A stretch of 64,000 nucleotides of DNA from Paludibacter sp. UBA6032 (GTDB taxonomy: Bacteria; Bacteroidota; Bacteroidia; Bacteroidales; Paludibacteraceae), in contig DIZI01000005.1 of the NCBI GenBank assembly GCA_002427885.1, positions 64,653 through 128,652 on the forward strand, given 5' to 3'. The notes beneath the pieces were generated by a model. It was not told the DNA's origin and searched no databases. It saw nothing but the letters and a program-made list of their open reading frames with translations. Both the position numbers and the translations under genes were made by a program. Shown here piece after piece: positions 34,479-42,014 of this stretch. How positions within the stretch are numbered: position 1 is the stretch's first letter; every line of letters begins with the position of its first letter.

Positions 34479-37214
34479 TTAAAACTTATATCCAACATTA
34501 AAGAACAGGTTGAATCCCCAGGCGTAATAATATTTTGAGGGGAATCTATTAAGGCTTGCCGGATCTATAGCTCCATCTAATAATGGCAAACGGGCTTGCT
34601 GGTATCCACCGGTAATCATCTTCGTATTATTCAATATATTACTAACACTCAGGTTAAAGTTCAACGAACGACGGTTTTTCAAATAAATCACTTTCCCCAA
34701 CGAAGCATCCAACATAAAGCCACCTTTCAGTTTTTCTTGTGTACCCAAAATACTAACCATTTCATTTGTTGTATATTTTGCGATATTGCCCTTTGTAAAA
34801 CGATTTGGAGCAAAGTCAAGGTAATTATTATCAAAATAATTCAGTGTAATATCAGCAAACCACATTTTGGAATTGAAATAATCCAACGTTATATTGGCAG
34901 CTAATTGAGGACCATTTGAAACTTTCAATCCGTTTGTCATAACTGTGTCTTTCAAATCGGCAAAGGCTCCGTTTTCAGGACTCTTAATTCCATAAGCATT
35001 ATTGGTATAATGGTAGTCTGCATACGTACCGGCCATTGAAATTGAAAAACTACTATTTAATTTAACCGAAAGACCGGCTTCGATACCTTGATGAATTTTA
35101 TCTGACTTAGTCAAGATATGATTGATAAAAGTTCTGTATTCATCATCATAGTATCCCAACATATCGGAGCTTCCTAATATATGAGTTCGGAATCCACTGA
35201 TTCTTCCCCGTACAGATGGAAAAGTGAAAGCATATGTTAAATCGTAAGACAGAATTTTTTCGCTTTGCAAATTAGGTATGCGTGTATCTTTAATTCGTTC
35301 AGATATATACGAATTATTTGCCAAAGGAGCTCTTGTTTCGGCAATAGCATTTAAAATTAAACGATTACGTCCATCAATCTTATAAGTAGCTCCTGCTTTA
35401 AACGATGGATCAGTAAAGAACCATGTTTTTCCCTGACCATAAGATATTTCGTTTATGGCTGTTGCCCTGCCATTCTCCATATGACCAAAACGGGAAAATT
35501 GGGTATATGTTACTTTCCCTGCATAGAAAATATCCAATTGGGGTAAAATCCATTCGTTTTGTATATATGCCGCACCATGGAGAATATTCATATCGTAATT
35601 ATAACCAAAGACATCACCGGTTTTAATCACGGCATTCGGATTACGGAGATCATTTTGTATTATGTCAGAATTTGGAAAGTCACGTTCCGAGAATTGGTCT
35701 ATATCTATCCATTGCTTTCCACTTAAAAGGTCTTCCATCGTTTTATAATGCATTCCTTTAGCATATTTTGCTTCAACTCCGGCAGTCAGTTTCAATTCTT
35801 TCTTAATCTGATTCACATAAGTTGAATTAAGGGTTGTTTCCATCAAGTCATTATGGCGACGTTCTACCACATATTTTGCACTTCCGGTAGGATCAACCGC
35901 ATTGTTCCTGTAATTGGCCTGATATAAAGAGGCCCAATTGACCTGAGAAACATTATCGTTGTTTTCCCACATCTGTGCAATCTGATCTTTTAAATAGGCA
36001 TTGGTTTGAAAACTTGGTAAATAACGATAGTAATCCGGACGAGGATCAGGAGCATTGTAAAATCCAATAGCTGAATTACTGTATAAACTGTAATGGTAGG
36101 CAATACCGGTACGTAAGCGTTGTTTTTCATCAATTTTAAAATCGTGCGATAAAACTACTGTCGGATCAAAACTCTTTACAACCCTTGAGTTACGTTTTTT
36201 TCCATCCTGATAACCCCAATACGGATTATAATAGATGGAACCGGCTAAGTCATAAACTTCCTGTGTTACGCCTCCCTGTTGAGCACGTTGTGTAGGTGCA
36301 CCAAAAGTTATGATTGACAGGCTGTGTTTTTTATTGAACACTTTTTCAGCTGAAAAGAAGTAGCCTGCCGAGTTATAAAAAGTTCCTTCAACAATTCCTT
36401 CGTCGGCCCAACGTACAACTGCCGATCCGGCAAAAGCCCAGCCATTCGGCATAAGCCCCGTAGCATAGGTATATTGTCCTCTTAATTTGTAGGCACGATT
36501 TGTATAAGCCAAACTGGCTTTACTACCGGTTGCGAAGGCAGTTGCATTCGCATTTATATTTGTATTACTTCCAAGATTGCCATAACTAAATGAATTTGCT
36601 TCAAGGCCGTTTACTATATCCTTATTACGCATGGCATCATTTAAACCACCCAGCATTGAATAATTAAAGCCACCTCGTTCAAGACCGTTAAAATGTACTC
36701 CATTTATATAGGTAGACTCAAAATCCTGATCATATCCACGGGTACGGAAACGCACCGGACTGAAGGAAAAACTGGCCTGAGAAGCATATACATCTCCCTT
36801 TGAAGATAAAGAAGCCGAAGCGGTTTGTGTTGCTTTCCCTTCATCATCGCTCATTTGCGATTCACTGAGCTGCAGAATCATGTCTTCCTTCACTTCTTCC
36901 TGTACATCGGCTTTCAAGGAATATACTCCCAAATTATTAACATTATCTTTCTTTAAATTTATCAGTTTAATTTGAGTAAAATATCCATCGCGCGAGATAC
37001 TGATTTCTTCATCTCCGGCAACCAAAAGACTTAAGGTAAACTCTCCTTCAGCATTTGTCTGTGTGGAAATATTTTGTTGTAATAATGTGATTTTTACTCC
37101 GGGAAGTGGATTTCCGGTTCCATTATCTTTCACTACTCCTCTGGCAGAGGTTTGCGCCAAAAGTGAGAATGAAGTAAAAAACGATACAAAAAGCATCAGA
37201 GATAGTTTTCTCAT
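34479..37214 (-). CDS. TonB-dependent receptor with carboxypeptidase-like regulatory domain
   Basis: A 911-residue outer-membrane protein. Signal peptide (ending LLAQ), then a CarboxypepD_reg-like beta-sandwich (about 22-100: SARGVVKDNGTGNPLPGVKITL), a plug region (about 110-230) and a 22-strand-type barrel ending in FFNVGYKF. It is the first gene of an operon with two DUF5689 lipoproteins and diverges from a secreted EEP-family enzyme, an arrangement that suggests uptake of a nucleotide, nucleic-acid fragment or phosphorylated compound; the ligand is not known. No SusD gene is present. Confidence 0.9.
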   Translation of the reverse strand: MRKLSLMLFVSFFTSFSLLAQTSARGVVKDNGTGNPLPGVKITLLQQNISTQTNAEGEFTLSLLVAGDEEISISRDGYFTQIKLINLKKDNVNNLGVYSLKADVQEEVKEDMILQLSESQMSDDEGKATQTASASLSSKGDVYASQASFSFSPVRFRTRGYDQDFESTYINGVHFNGLERGGFNYSMLGGLNDAMRNKDIVNGLEANSFSYGNLGSNTNINANATAFATGSKASLAYTNRAYKLRGQYTYATGLMPNGWAFAGSAVVRWADEGIVEGTFYNSAGYFFSAEKVFNKKHSLSIITFGAPTQRAQQGGVTQEVYDLAGSIYYNPYWGYQDGKKRNSRVVKSFDPTVVLSHDFKIDEKQRLRTGIAYHYSLYSNSAIGFYNAPDPRPDYYRYLPSFQTNAYLKDQIAQMWENNDNVSQVNWASLYQANYRNNAVDPTGSAKYVVERRHNDLMETTLNSTYVNQIKKELKLTAGVEAKYAKGMHYKTMEDLLSGKQWIDIDQFSERDFPNSDIIQNDLRNPNAVIKTGDVFGYNYDMNILHGAAYIQNEWILPQLDIFYAGKVTYTQFSRFGHMENGRATAINEISYGQGKTWFFTDPSFKAGATYKIDGRNRLILNAIAETRAPLANNSYISERIKDTRIPNLQSEKILSYDLTYAFTFPSVRGRISGFRTHILGSSDMLGYYDDEYRTFINHILTKSDKIHQGIEAGLSVKLNSSFSISMAGTYADYHYTNNAYGIKSPENGAFADLKDTVMTNGLKVSNGPQLAANITLDYFNSKMWFADITLNYFDNNYLDFAPNRFTKGNIAKYTTNEMVSILGTQEKLKGGFMLDASLGKVIYLKNRRSLNFNLSVSNILNNTKMITGGYQQARLPLLDGAIDPASLNRFPSKYYYAWGFNLFFNVGYKF

Positions 37215-37724
37215 ACGATAGTTTCTTAATTATTTAATATTTATTTGCAGTATTTTTTTATTTTCTTTTATCCTACATTAAAAGGGGGCGCAATTTACAA
37301 TCTTTTTCCCAAATATCACATAAATATTCAAGAATAAATTATTACACATTCAATCTTTCATCCCGAAAATAACTATATTTATAGTTTCATTTCTTACCGA
37401 ATTTCAATTCAAACTGATTTTCATATAGTTGTATATCATTTTATTTTTATTACATATTTTCTTAATTCGATGCATCGGTAACGAAGTAAATGAGAGTCGA
37501 CGAATCAAGTTACAATCTGATGGTTATGTGTTATTTAAAATATACAAATCAATTTTGTTACAATAAAGTATAATCTTGAGTTAGCCTAAAGTTTGTATTA
37601 CAATTTTAATATCAGATGATTTCAAAATCATATAATAATTTCAATAATGCTTTTTACTTTCATTTTTTTTTCTCACTTTTGTCGCCACTATCGAATATAA
37701 ATATTCCAAATTTTAATAACCAGC
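37215..37724. other. Divergent intergenic region, 510 bases
   Basis: Very AT-rich region between the divergent TonB receptor and EEP-family gene. It must carry both promoters. On the plus strand CACTTTTG at 37673 is one mismatch from TAnnTTTG, about 45 bases before the EEP start. I see no operator palindrome, RNA or further gene. Confidence 0.4.
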
Positions 37725-38795
37725 ATGAAAAACAAGTTTTCAATTCATTTGGCTTTTGCATTCTCGTTTATTTTTATTTTTTCGGGGATTGCCCAAAATT
37801 CAGCCACGAAAAATTCGACTGATAAAGTAAAAGTAAAACTTAGTTGTGTGGCATTTTATAACCTCGAAAATTTATTCGACACCATCAATAACGAAAATGT
37901 AAATGATGAAGAATATACTCCCGAAGGTCCAAACAAGTGGAATTCTCAAAAATACAATGCAAAGATTCAACATATGTCTTATGCCATTTCTCAAATAGGG
38001 TTGGATTATTCACCTGTTGGTGTGGCATTTATTGGTGTATCAGAAATTGAAAACCGTGGAGTACTGGAAGATTTGATTAAGCAGCCGGCATTAGCAAACC
38101 GTTCCTACGAAATAGTACATTATGATAGTCCCGATCGTCGCGGGGTTGATGTTGGGTTACTATATAACCCGAAACTATTTATTGTTACAAACAGTAAATC
38201 ATACCGTTTACATACTGCAAATCCAAATTTCCTGACCCGGGATCAATTGATGGTAAGCGGTTATCTGCAAGGCGAAAAAGTACATGTTATTGTTAATCAC
38301 TGGCCATCACGTTATGGAGGGGAAGATGTTTCACAACCAAACAGGATTGCTGCAGCCGGTTTAACCCGTTCCATTGCAGATTCTTTGTTCCGTGTCGACC
38401 CGAAAGCCAAAATTATAATTATGGGTGACCTGAATGATGATCCGTCAAATGAGAGTTGTGCCAAAGTGCTGGGAGCTAAAAAAGAACTAAGCGATGTAAA
38501 AGAGGGTGATCTGTATAATACATTGTGGAAAACGTTGGATAATAACGTTGGTTCGTTGGCATATAACGATCGGTGGAACCTGTTCGACCAAATAATTATT
38601 TCGTCCGAATTGGCAAAAGGTGATAAAAATAAATTACACCTTTGGAAAGCAGAAGTTTTTAATAAACCTTTCCTTACTCAGCAGGAAGGCAAATACAAGG
38701 GTACACCATGGAGAACTCATTCCGGTGGAGTATGGACCAACGGTTACAGCGATCACTACCCTACTCTGATTTATTTGGTAAAGGAAGTGGAATAA
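37725..38795 (+). CDS. Endonuclease/exonuclease/phosphatase family protein, exported
   Basis: A 356-residue protein with a signal peptide (to about residue 23) and the full EEP catalytic set: Asn in FYNLENLFD, Glu in GVSEIENR, RRGVDVGLLY, the His in VNHWPSR, Asp-Asn in MGDLNDDP and the terminal SDHYP. The EEP fold cleaves phosphodiesters in nucleic acids, or removes phosphates from lipids and inositol phosphates. Exported and divergent from a TonB/DUF5689 operon, it may break down extracellular DNA or organophosphates whose products the receptor imports; that link is inference. Confidence 0.9.
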   Translation: MKNKFSIHLAFAFSFIFIFSGIAQNSATKNSTDKVKVKLSCVAFYNLENLFDTINNENVNDEEYTPEGPNKWNSQKYNAKIQHMSYAISQIGLDYSPVGVAFIGVSEIENRGVLEDLIKQPALANRSYEIVHYDSPDRRGVDVGLLYNPKLFIVTNSKSYRLHTANPNFLTRDQLMVSGYLQGEKVHVIVNHWPSRYGGEDVSQPNRIAAAGLTRSIADSLFRVDPKAKIIIMGDLNDDPSNESCAKVLGAKKELSDVKEGDLYNTLWKTLDNNVGSLAYNDRWNLFDQIIISSELAKGDKNKLHLWKAEVFNKPFLTQQEGKYKGTPWRTHSGGVWTNGYSDHYPTLIYLVKEVE

Positions 38796-38838
38796 AATCA
38801 TTTTTCAAAGAAATAAATTAATAAAATTAGCCATTAAT

Positions 38839-38870
38839 CAGAGACAGAAGCTATAGAGGCTCTGTCTCTG
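38839..38870 (+). terminator. Stem-loop after the EEP-family gene
   Basis: CAGAGACAGA/TCTGTCTCTG, a 10-bp perfect stem around a 12-base loop; only a weak T-run follows. Confidence 0.6.
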
Positions 38871-38983
38871 ATTTGTTCTACACCGTTTATAAATAAGCTA
38901 ATAGGCTAATCCATATCGTTGCCAAATATCTTCAAAATATAAAAATTCTAATGTCTGAGAAGCTATTTGTGAGAAAAAATAAC

Positions 38984-38991
38984 TACTTTTG
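38984..38991 (+). promoter_or_regulatory. -7 promoter element of the DUF4290-murA operon
   Basis: TACTTTTG 28 bases before the ATG at 39019; it overlaps a spurious upstream TTG start at 38989. Confidence 0.58.
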
Positions 38992-39018
38992 TATCATATC
39001 ATATTTATTAATAAGAAA

Positions 39019-39648
39019 ATGGAATATCCAACCTTAGAAGGAAAATTAATTATGCCCGAATACGGGCGAAACATACAACAGTTAGTTGCTTTTGCTCAAA
39101 CTATTGAGGATCGCGAAGAGCGTACCCGCTGTGTGCAAACAATTATCAACATTATGGGGAACCTTTTTCCATACTTGCGCGACGTGAATGATTTTAAGCA
39201 TAAACTCTGGGACCACGTGGCTATTATGTCTGATTTCAAACTGGATATTGATTTTCCTTACGAAATTTTGCTTGCCGAAAACCTCTATACACGCCCTGAA
39301 TCGATTCCTTATAAAAAATCCCGGATACGTTACCAACATTATGGTCGAACTCTCGAAGAAATGATTGAGAAAGTAGCCGAATACGAAGATGGTGAAGAAA
39401 AAAATGAACTTATCAGGCTTATTGCCAATCAAATGAAGAAATGTTTCCTTACCTGGAACAAAGAAGTAGTTGACGACCGTAAAATATTCGACGACTTACG
39501 TGAACTTTCGAAAGGCAAACTTGATATTTCAGAAGATTTTTTCAAGCTGGTAGAGTCTAAAGATGTATTGTTCAATAAAAAGAACAAAAAGAAAGAACAA
39601 AAAGGAAATCCACGAATGAATAAAACAGGTCCAAAGTCAAATATTTAA
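39019..39648 (+). CDS. DUF4290 family protein
   Basis: A 209-residue mostly helical cytoplasmic protein. EYGRNIQQLVAFAQTIEDREERTRCVQTIINIMGN is the family's signature start, with a later second segment of like design (YGRTLEEMIEKVAEYEDGEEKNELIRLIANQMKKC), so the protein looks like two related halves. The C-terminus is Lys-rich and disordered. In Bacteroidetes this gene commonly precedes murA, as here (29 bases), which hints at a role near peptidoglycan synthesis; no function is established. Confidence 0.87.
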   Translation: MEYPTLEGKLIMPEYGRNIQQLVAFAQTIEDREERTRCVQTIINIMGNLFPYLRDVNDFKHKLWDHVAIMSDFKLDIDFPYEILLAENLYTRPESIPYKKSRIRYQHYGRTLEEMIEKVAEYEDGEEKNELIRLIANQMKKCFLTWNKEVVDDRKIFDDLRELSKGKLDISEDFFKLVESKDVLFNKKNKKKEQKGNPRMNKTGPKSNI

Positions 39649-39677
39649 TGACTTTAGACATTTGAATTCAAATACAT

Positions 39678-40982
39678 ATGTCCTCATTTCAGATAGAAGG
39701 TGGCCGTCGTCTTTCCGGCTCAATAACGCCTCAAGGGGCTAAAAATGAAGCATTGCAGGTGATATGTGCTGTGCTTCTCACTCCCGAAAATGTTACGATA
39801 AGTAACATTCCCGATATTTTAGATGTAAATAACCTGATTAGTCTTTTAGCTGATATGGGTGTTGTGGTGAAACATGAAAGCCATCACAGCTATATGTTTA
39901 ATGCCAAAGATATCAACATGGATTACCTTCAAACGGACGATTTTTATCGAAAAAGTGCCTCACTACGAGGTTCGGTAATGATAGTCGGTCCACTGGTAGC
40001 CCGTTTTGGTAAAGCCATCATCCCGAAACCGGGAGGTGATAAAATAGGTCGGCGACGCCTGGATACTCATTTTGTCGGAATACAGAAACTTGGTGCTGAT
40101 TTTCATTACGATGCCGGTTTAAAACGGTATGAAATTGAAGCAAAAAAACTGACAGGATGTTATATGCTGTTGGACGAAGCATCAGTAACCGGAACTGCCA
40201 ATATAGTTATGGCCGCTGTCTTAGCCGAAGGAACTACTACTATTTATAATGCAGCCTGCGAACCTTATGTTCAACAACTTTGCCGGATGTTGAATGTCAT
40301 GGGAGCAAAAATTTCGGGTGTTGGATCTAATTTGCTGACTATTGAAGGTGTAAAAACCCTGAATGGTTGCTACCATCGTATTCTCCCGGATATGATTGAA
40401 GTAGGCAGTTTTATTGGAATGGCAGCTATGACCGCTTCCGAAATTACAATAAAAAATGTAGCCTGGGATGAGTTGGGAATGATTCCCGATAGCTTCCGCC
40501 GGTTGGGAATTCAGCTGGATCAGATAGGTGACGACATTTATATTCCACAACAAGATTCGTACACCATCGAATCATTTATAGACGGTTCTATTATGACCAT
40601 TGCCGATGCACCCTGGCCGGGTCTTACTCCCGACCTGCTCAGTGTTTTGCTGGTTGTAGCGGCTAAAGCAAAAGGAAGCGTACTTATTCACCAAAAGATG
40701 TTTGAAAGTCGTCTGTTTTTTGTAGATAAGCTGATCGATATGGGAGCACAAATCATTCTTTGTGATCCACATCGTGCCACTGTCATTGGCCAGGGAAATC
40801 AACTTCACTTACGTGCATCAACCATGAGCTCACCCGATATACGTGCAGGAATAGCATTACTTATAGCTGCTCTTTGTGCTGAAGGAACCAGTACTATTCA
40901 TAATATTGACCAAATTGACCGTGGTTATCAGGATATTGATAAACGGTTGAATGCGTTGGGAGCAAATATAAAACGAATTTAA
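39678..40982 (+). CDS. murA: UDP-N-acetylglucosamine 1-carboxyvinyltransferase (Asp-type active site)
   Basis: A 434-residue enolpyruvyl transferase. GAKNEALQV is the N-terminal Lys/Asn motif. The active-site loop reads PGGDKIGRRRLDTHF: Asp121 takes the place of the catalytic cysteine found in E. coli MurA (Cys115). Enzymes with Asp here are active but resist fosfomycin, which alkylates that cysteine. It makes the first committed step of peptidoglycan synthesis. It is cotranscribed with DUF4290 from the promoter at 38984. The final RLNALGANIKRI is typical of the family. Confidence 0.95.
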   Translation: MSSFQIEGGRRLSGSITPQGAKNEALQVICAVLLTPENVTISNIPDILDVNNLISLLADMGVVVKHESHHSYMFNAKDINMDYLQTDDFYRKSASLRGSVMIVGPLVARFGKAIIPKPGGDKIGRRRLDTHFVGIQKLGADFHYDAGLKRYEIEAKKLTGCYMLLDEASVTGTANIVMAAVLAEGTTTIYNAACEPYVQQLCRMLNVMGAKISGVGSNLLTIEGVKTLNGCYHRILPDMIEVGSFIGMAAMTASEITIKNVAWDELGMIPDSFRRLGIQLDQIGDDIYIPQQDSYTIESFIDGSIMTIADAPWPGLTPDLLSVLLVVAAKAKGSVLIHQKMFESRLFFVDKLIDMGAQIILCDPHRATVIGQGNQLHLRASTMSSPDIRAGIALLIAALCAEGTSTIHNIDQIDRGYQDIDKRLNALGANIKRI

Positions 40983-41029
40983 AATTATTTCTTCACGATT
41001 AATTTTATGAACACCGGGCTGAAACTTTT

Positions 41030-41048
41030 AAAGTTTCAAGTATTATCT
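41030..41048. terminator. Short stem-loop after murA
   Basis: TGAAACTT/AAGTTTCA, 8 bp around TTA, 48 bases after murA; no T-run. Confidence 0.4.
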
Positions 41049-41068
41049 GATTTACAATAAAAATACTG

Positions 41069-41100
41069 TTGAAAAAAGGTACGGATTTCATATATATTTG
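41069..41100 (+). promoter_or_regulatory. Bacteroidetes-type promoter of the Lys-rich microprotein
   Basis: TTG at 41069 and TATATTTG at 41093, spaced 21 bases; the leader to the ATG at 41250 is about 143 bases, long for such a small gene. Confidence 0.6.
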
Positions 41101-41249
41101 TAGATTTGTACTCTTAAAATTAAGTACCAGGTTTCGTTTAACTAAAAATTCAACCGGTTATAATCAATAACTATTTTTTTGTACCGATTATTTATTTTTG
41201 AACAAGCGACTCTTAATAATTATTTTACCAATTACTAAAAACTACCATT

Positions 41250-41351
41250 ATGTCAAAAAGTTTAGACACGAAGAAAGCCGAGAAGAAAGAACCTTTGAAA
41301 ACAGCAAAGGAGAAAAAAGCGGAAAAAAGAGAGAAAAAAGCAAAAAAGTAA
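41250..41351 (+). CDS. Lysine-rich microprotein (33 residues)
   Basis: An ORF of 34 codons starting MSKSLDTKKAEKKEP. About half of the residues are Lys and several are Glu, with no hydrophobic stretch. It has a consensus promoter and a long leader, lies in its own space, and is well separated from both murA and the downstream remnant. The Lys/Glu-alternating pattern predicts a charged helix and could fit a ribosome- or nucleoid-associated protein, but I recognise no characterised family. It is below the usual annotation length cutoff. Confidence 0.6.
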   Translation: MSKSLDTKKAEKKEPLKTAKEKKAEKREKKAKK

Positions 41352-41481
41352 TGAGCTACTGAAATCCGAAATTTCATTTACTAACCTGTGCTATTTTAAT
41401 TTGTAATATTCAAAAGAAATATAGTTACATTACCTATATTCAGATGTAAAAGTATGATTTATAGGCAAAAATTATTTCAAA

Positions 41482-41903
41482 ATGAAGAAAACATAAATAT
41501 TTAGCCTGCTTTCTTTTCTTACAATTCCGGTTTGGGCACAAAGCTCTACCAACAGTTTATCCGATTCAATGAATAGTCTATTCAAACCCTTGTTAGCGTT
41601 CATGGATCGGATATCGTTTTGGAATCCGTTTCAGGCCATGGGATTTGAGTTCGGGACAAAAGTACCGTTTATTATTGTATGGTTGATACAACTATTATTT
41701 CATGGTCGTACTATGGAGTAAAGAGTTTTGACTTTTTAGTCGGTGATTATTGCAAAAAAACATTTTGGCAACAGGATTTATGCCCACGCTTGTACCAAAT
41801 TCTCTTTATAATAATTACTGCATTGGGATCTGTATTAAGTTTAAGTGTGGTGGTTGATTTCTCCGATATGCTGGTATTGGCAATGGCTGTTCCAAGAAAT
41901 TAG
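41482..41903 (+). pseudogene. Remnant of a sodium:alanine symporter (AGCS family)
   Basis: Frame 1 from 41482 gives MKKT, a stop, then SLLSFLTIPVWAQ, NSLFKPLLAFMDRISFWNPF and TKVPFIIVWLI, the N-terminus of Bacteroidetes AGCS carriers. Around 41683 it jumps into another frame reading TTIISWSYYGVKSFDFLVGDYC, then ALGSVLSLSVVVDFSDMLVLAMAVP, which is the C-terminal transmembrane region of the same family. About 300 central codons are missing. Stop, deletion and frame change together show a dead gene. An apparent 74-codon gene at 41679 is just the C-terminal piece. Confidence 0.8.
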
Positions 41904-42014
41904 CGAAGAAAAACTTCAGATTCCGGCTCACAGTTTCTTCGTACGTTGTTGTATTTGCTTTACTCCCGCACCACGGGAACTATCTGAATACGAGAGTGAA
42001 GTTATTTTTTAGGC

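Noticed and set aside
38989..39018. Earlier start of the DUF4290 gene (TTG)
   Set aside because: It overlaps the -7 promoter element; the family start MEYPTLEGKL is at 39019.
39660..39673. ATTTGAATTCAAAT palindrome just before murA as an operator
   Set aside because: Fourteen AT-rich bases in an intra-operon gap; such a palindrome can occur by chance and no second site supports regulation.
41679..41903. Apparent 74-codon gene
   Set aside because: It encodes only the C-terminal membrane part of an AGCS symporter and is part of the pseudogene.
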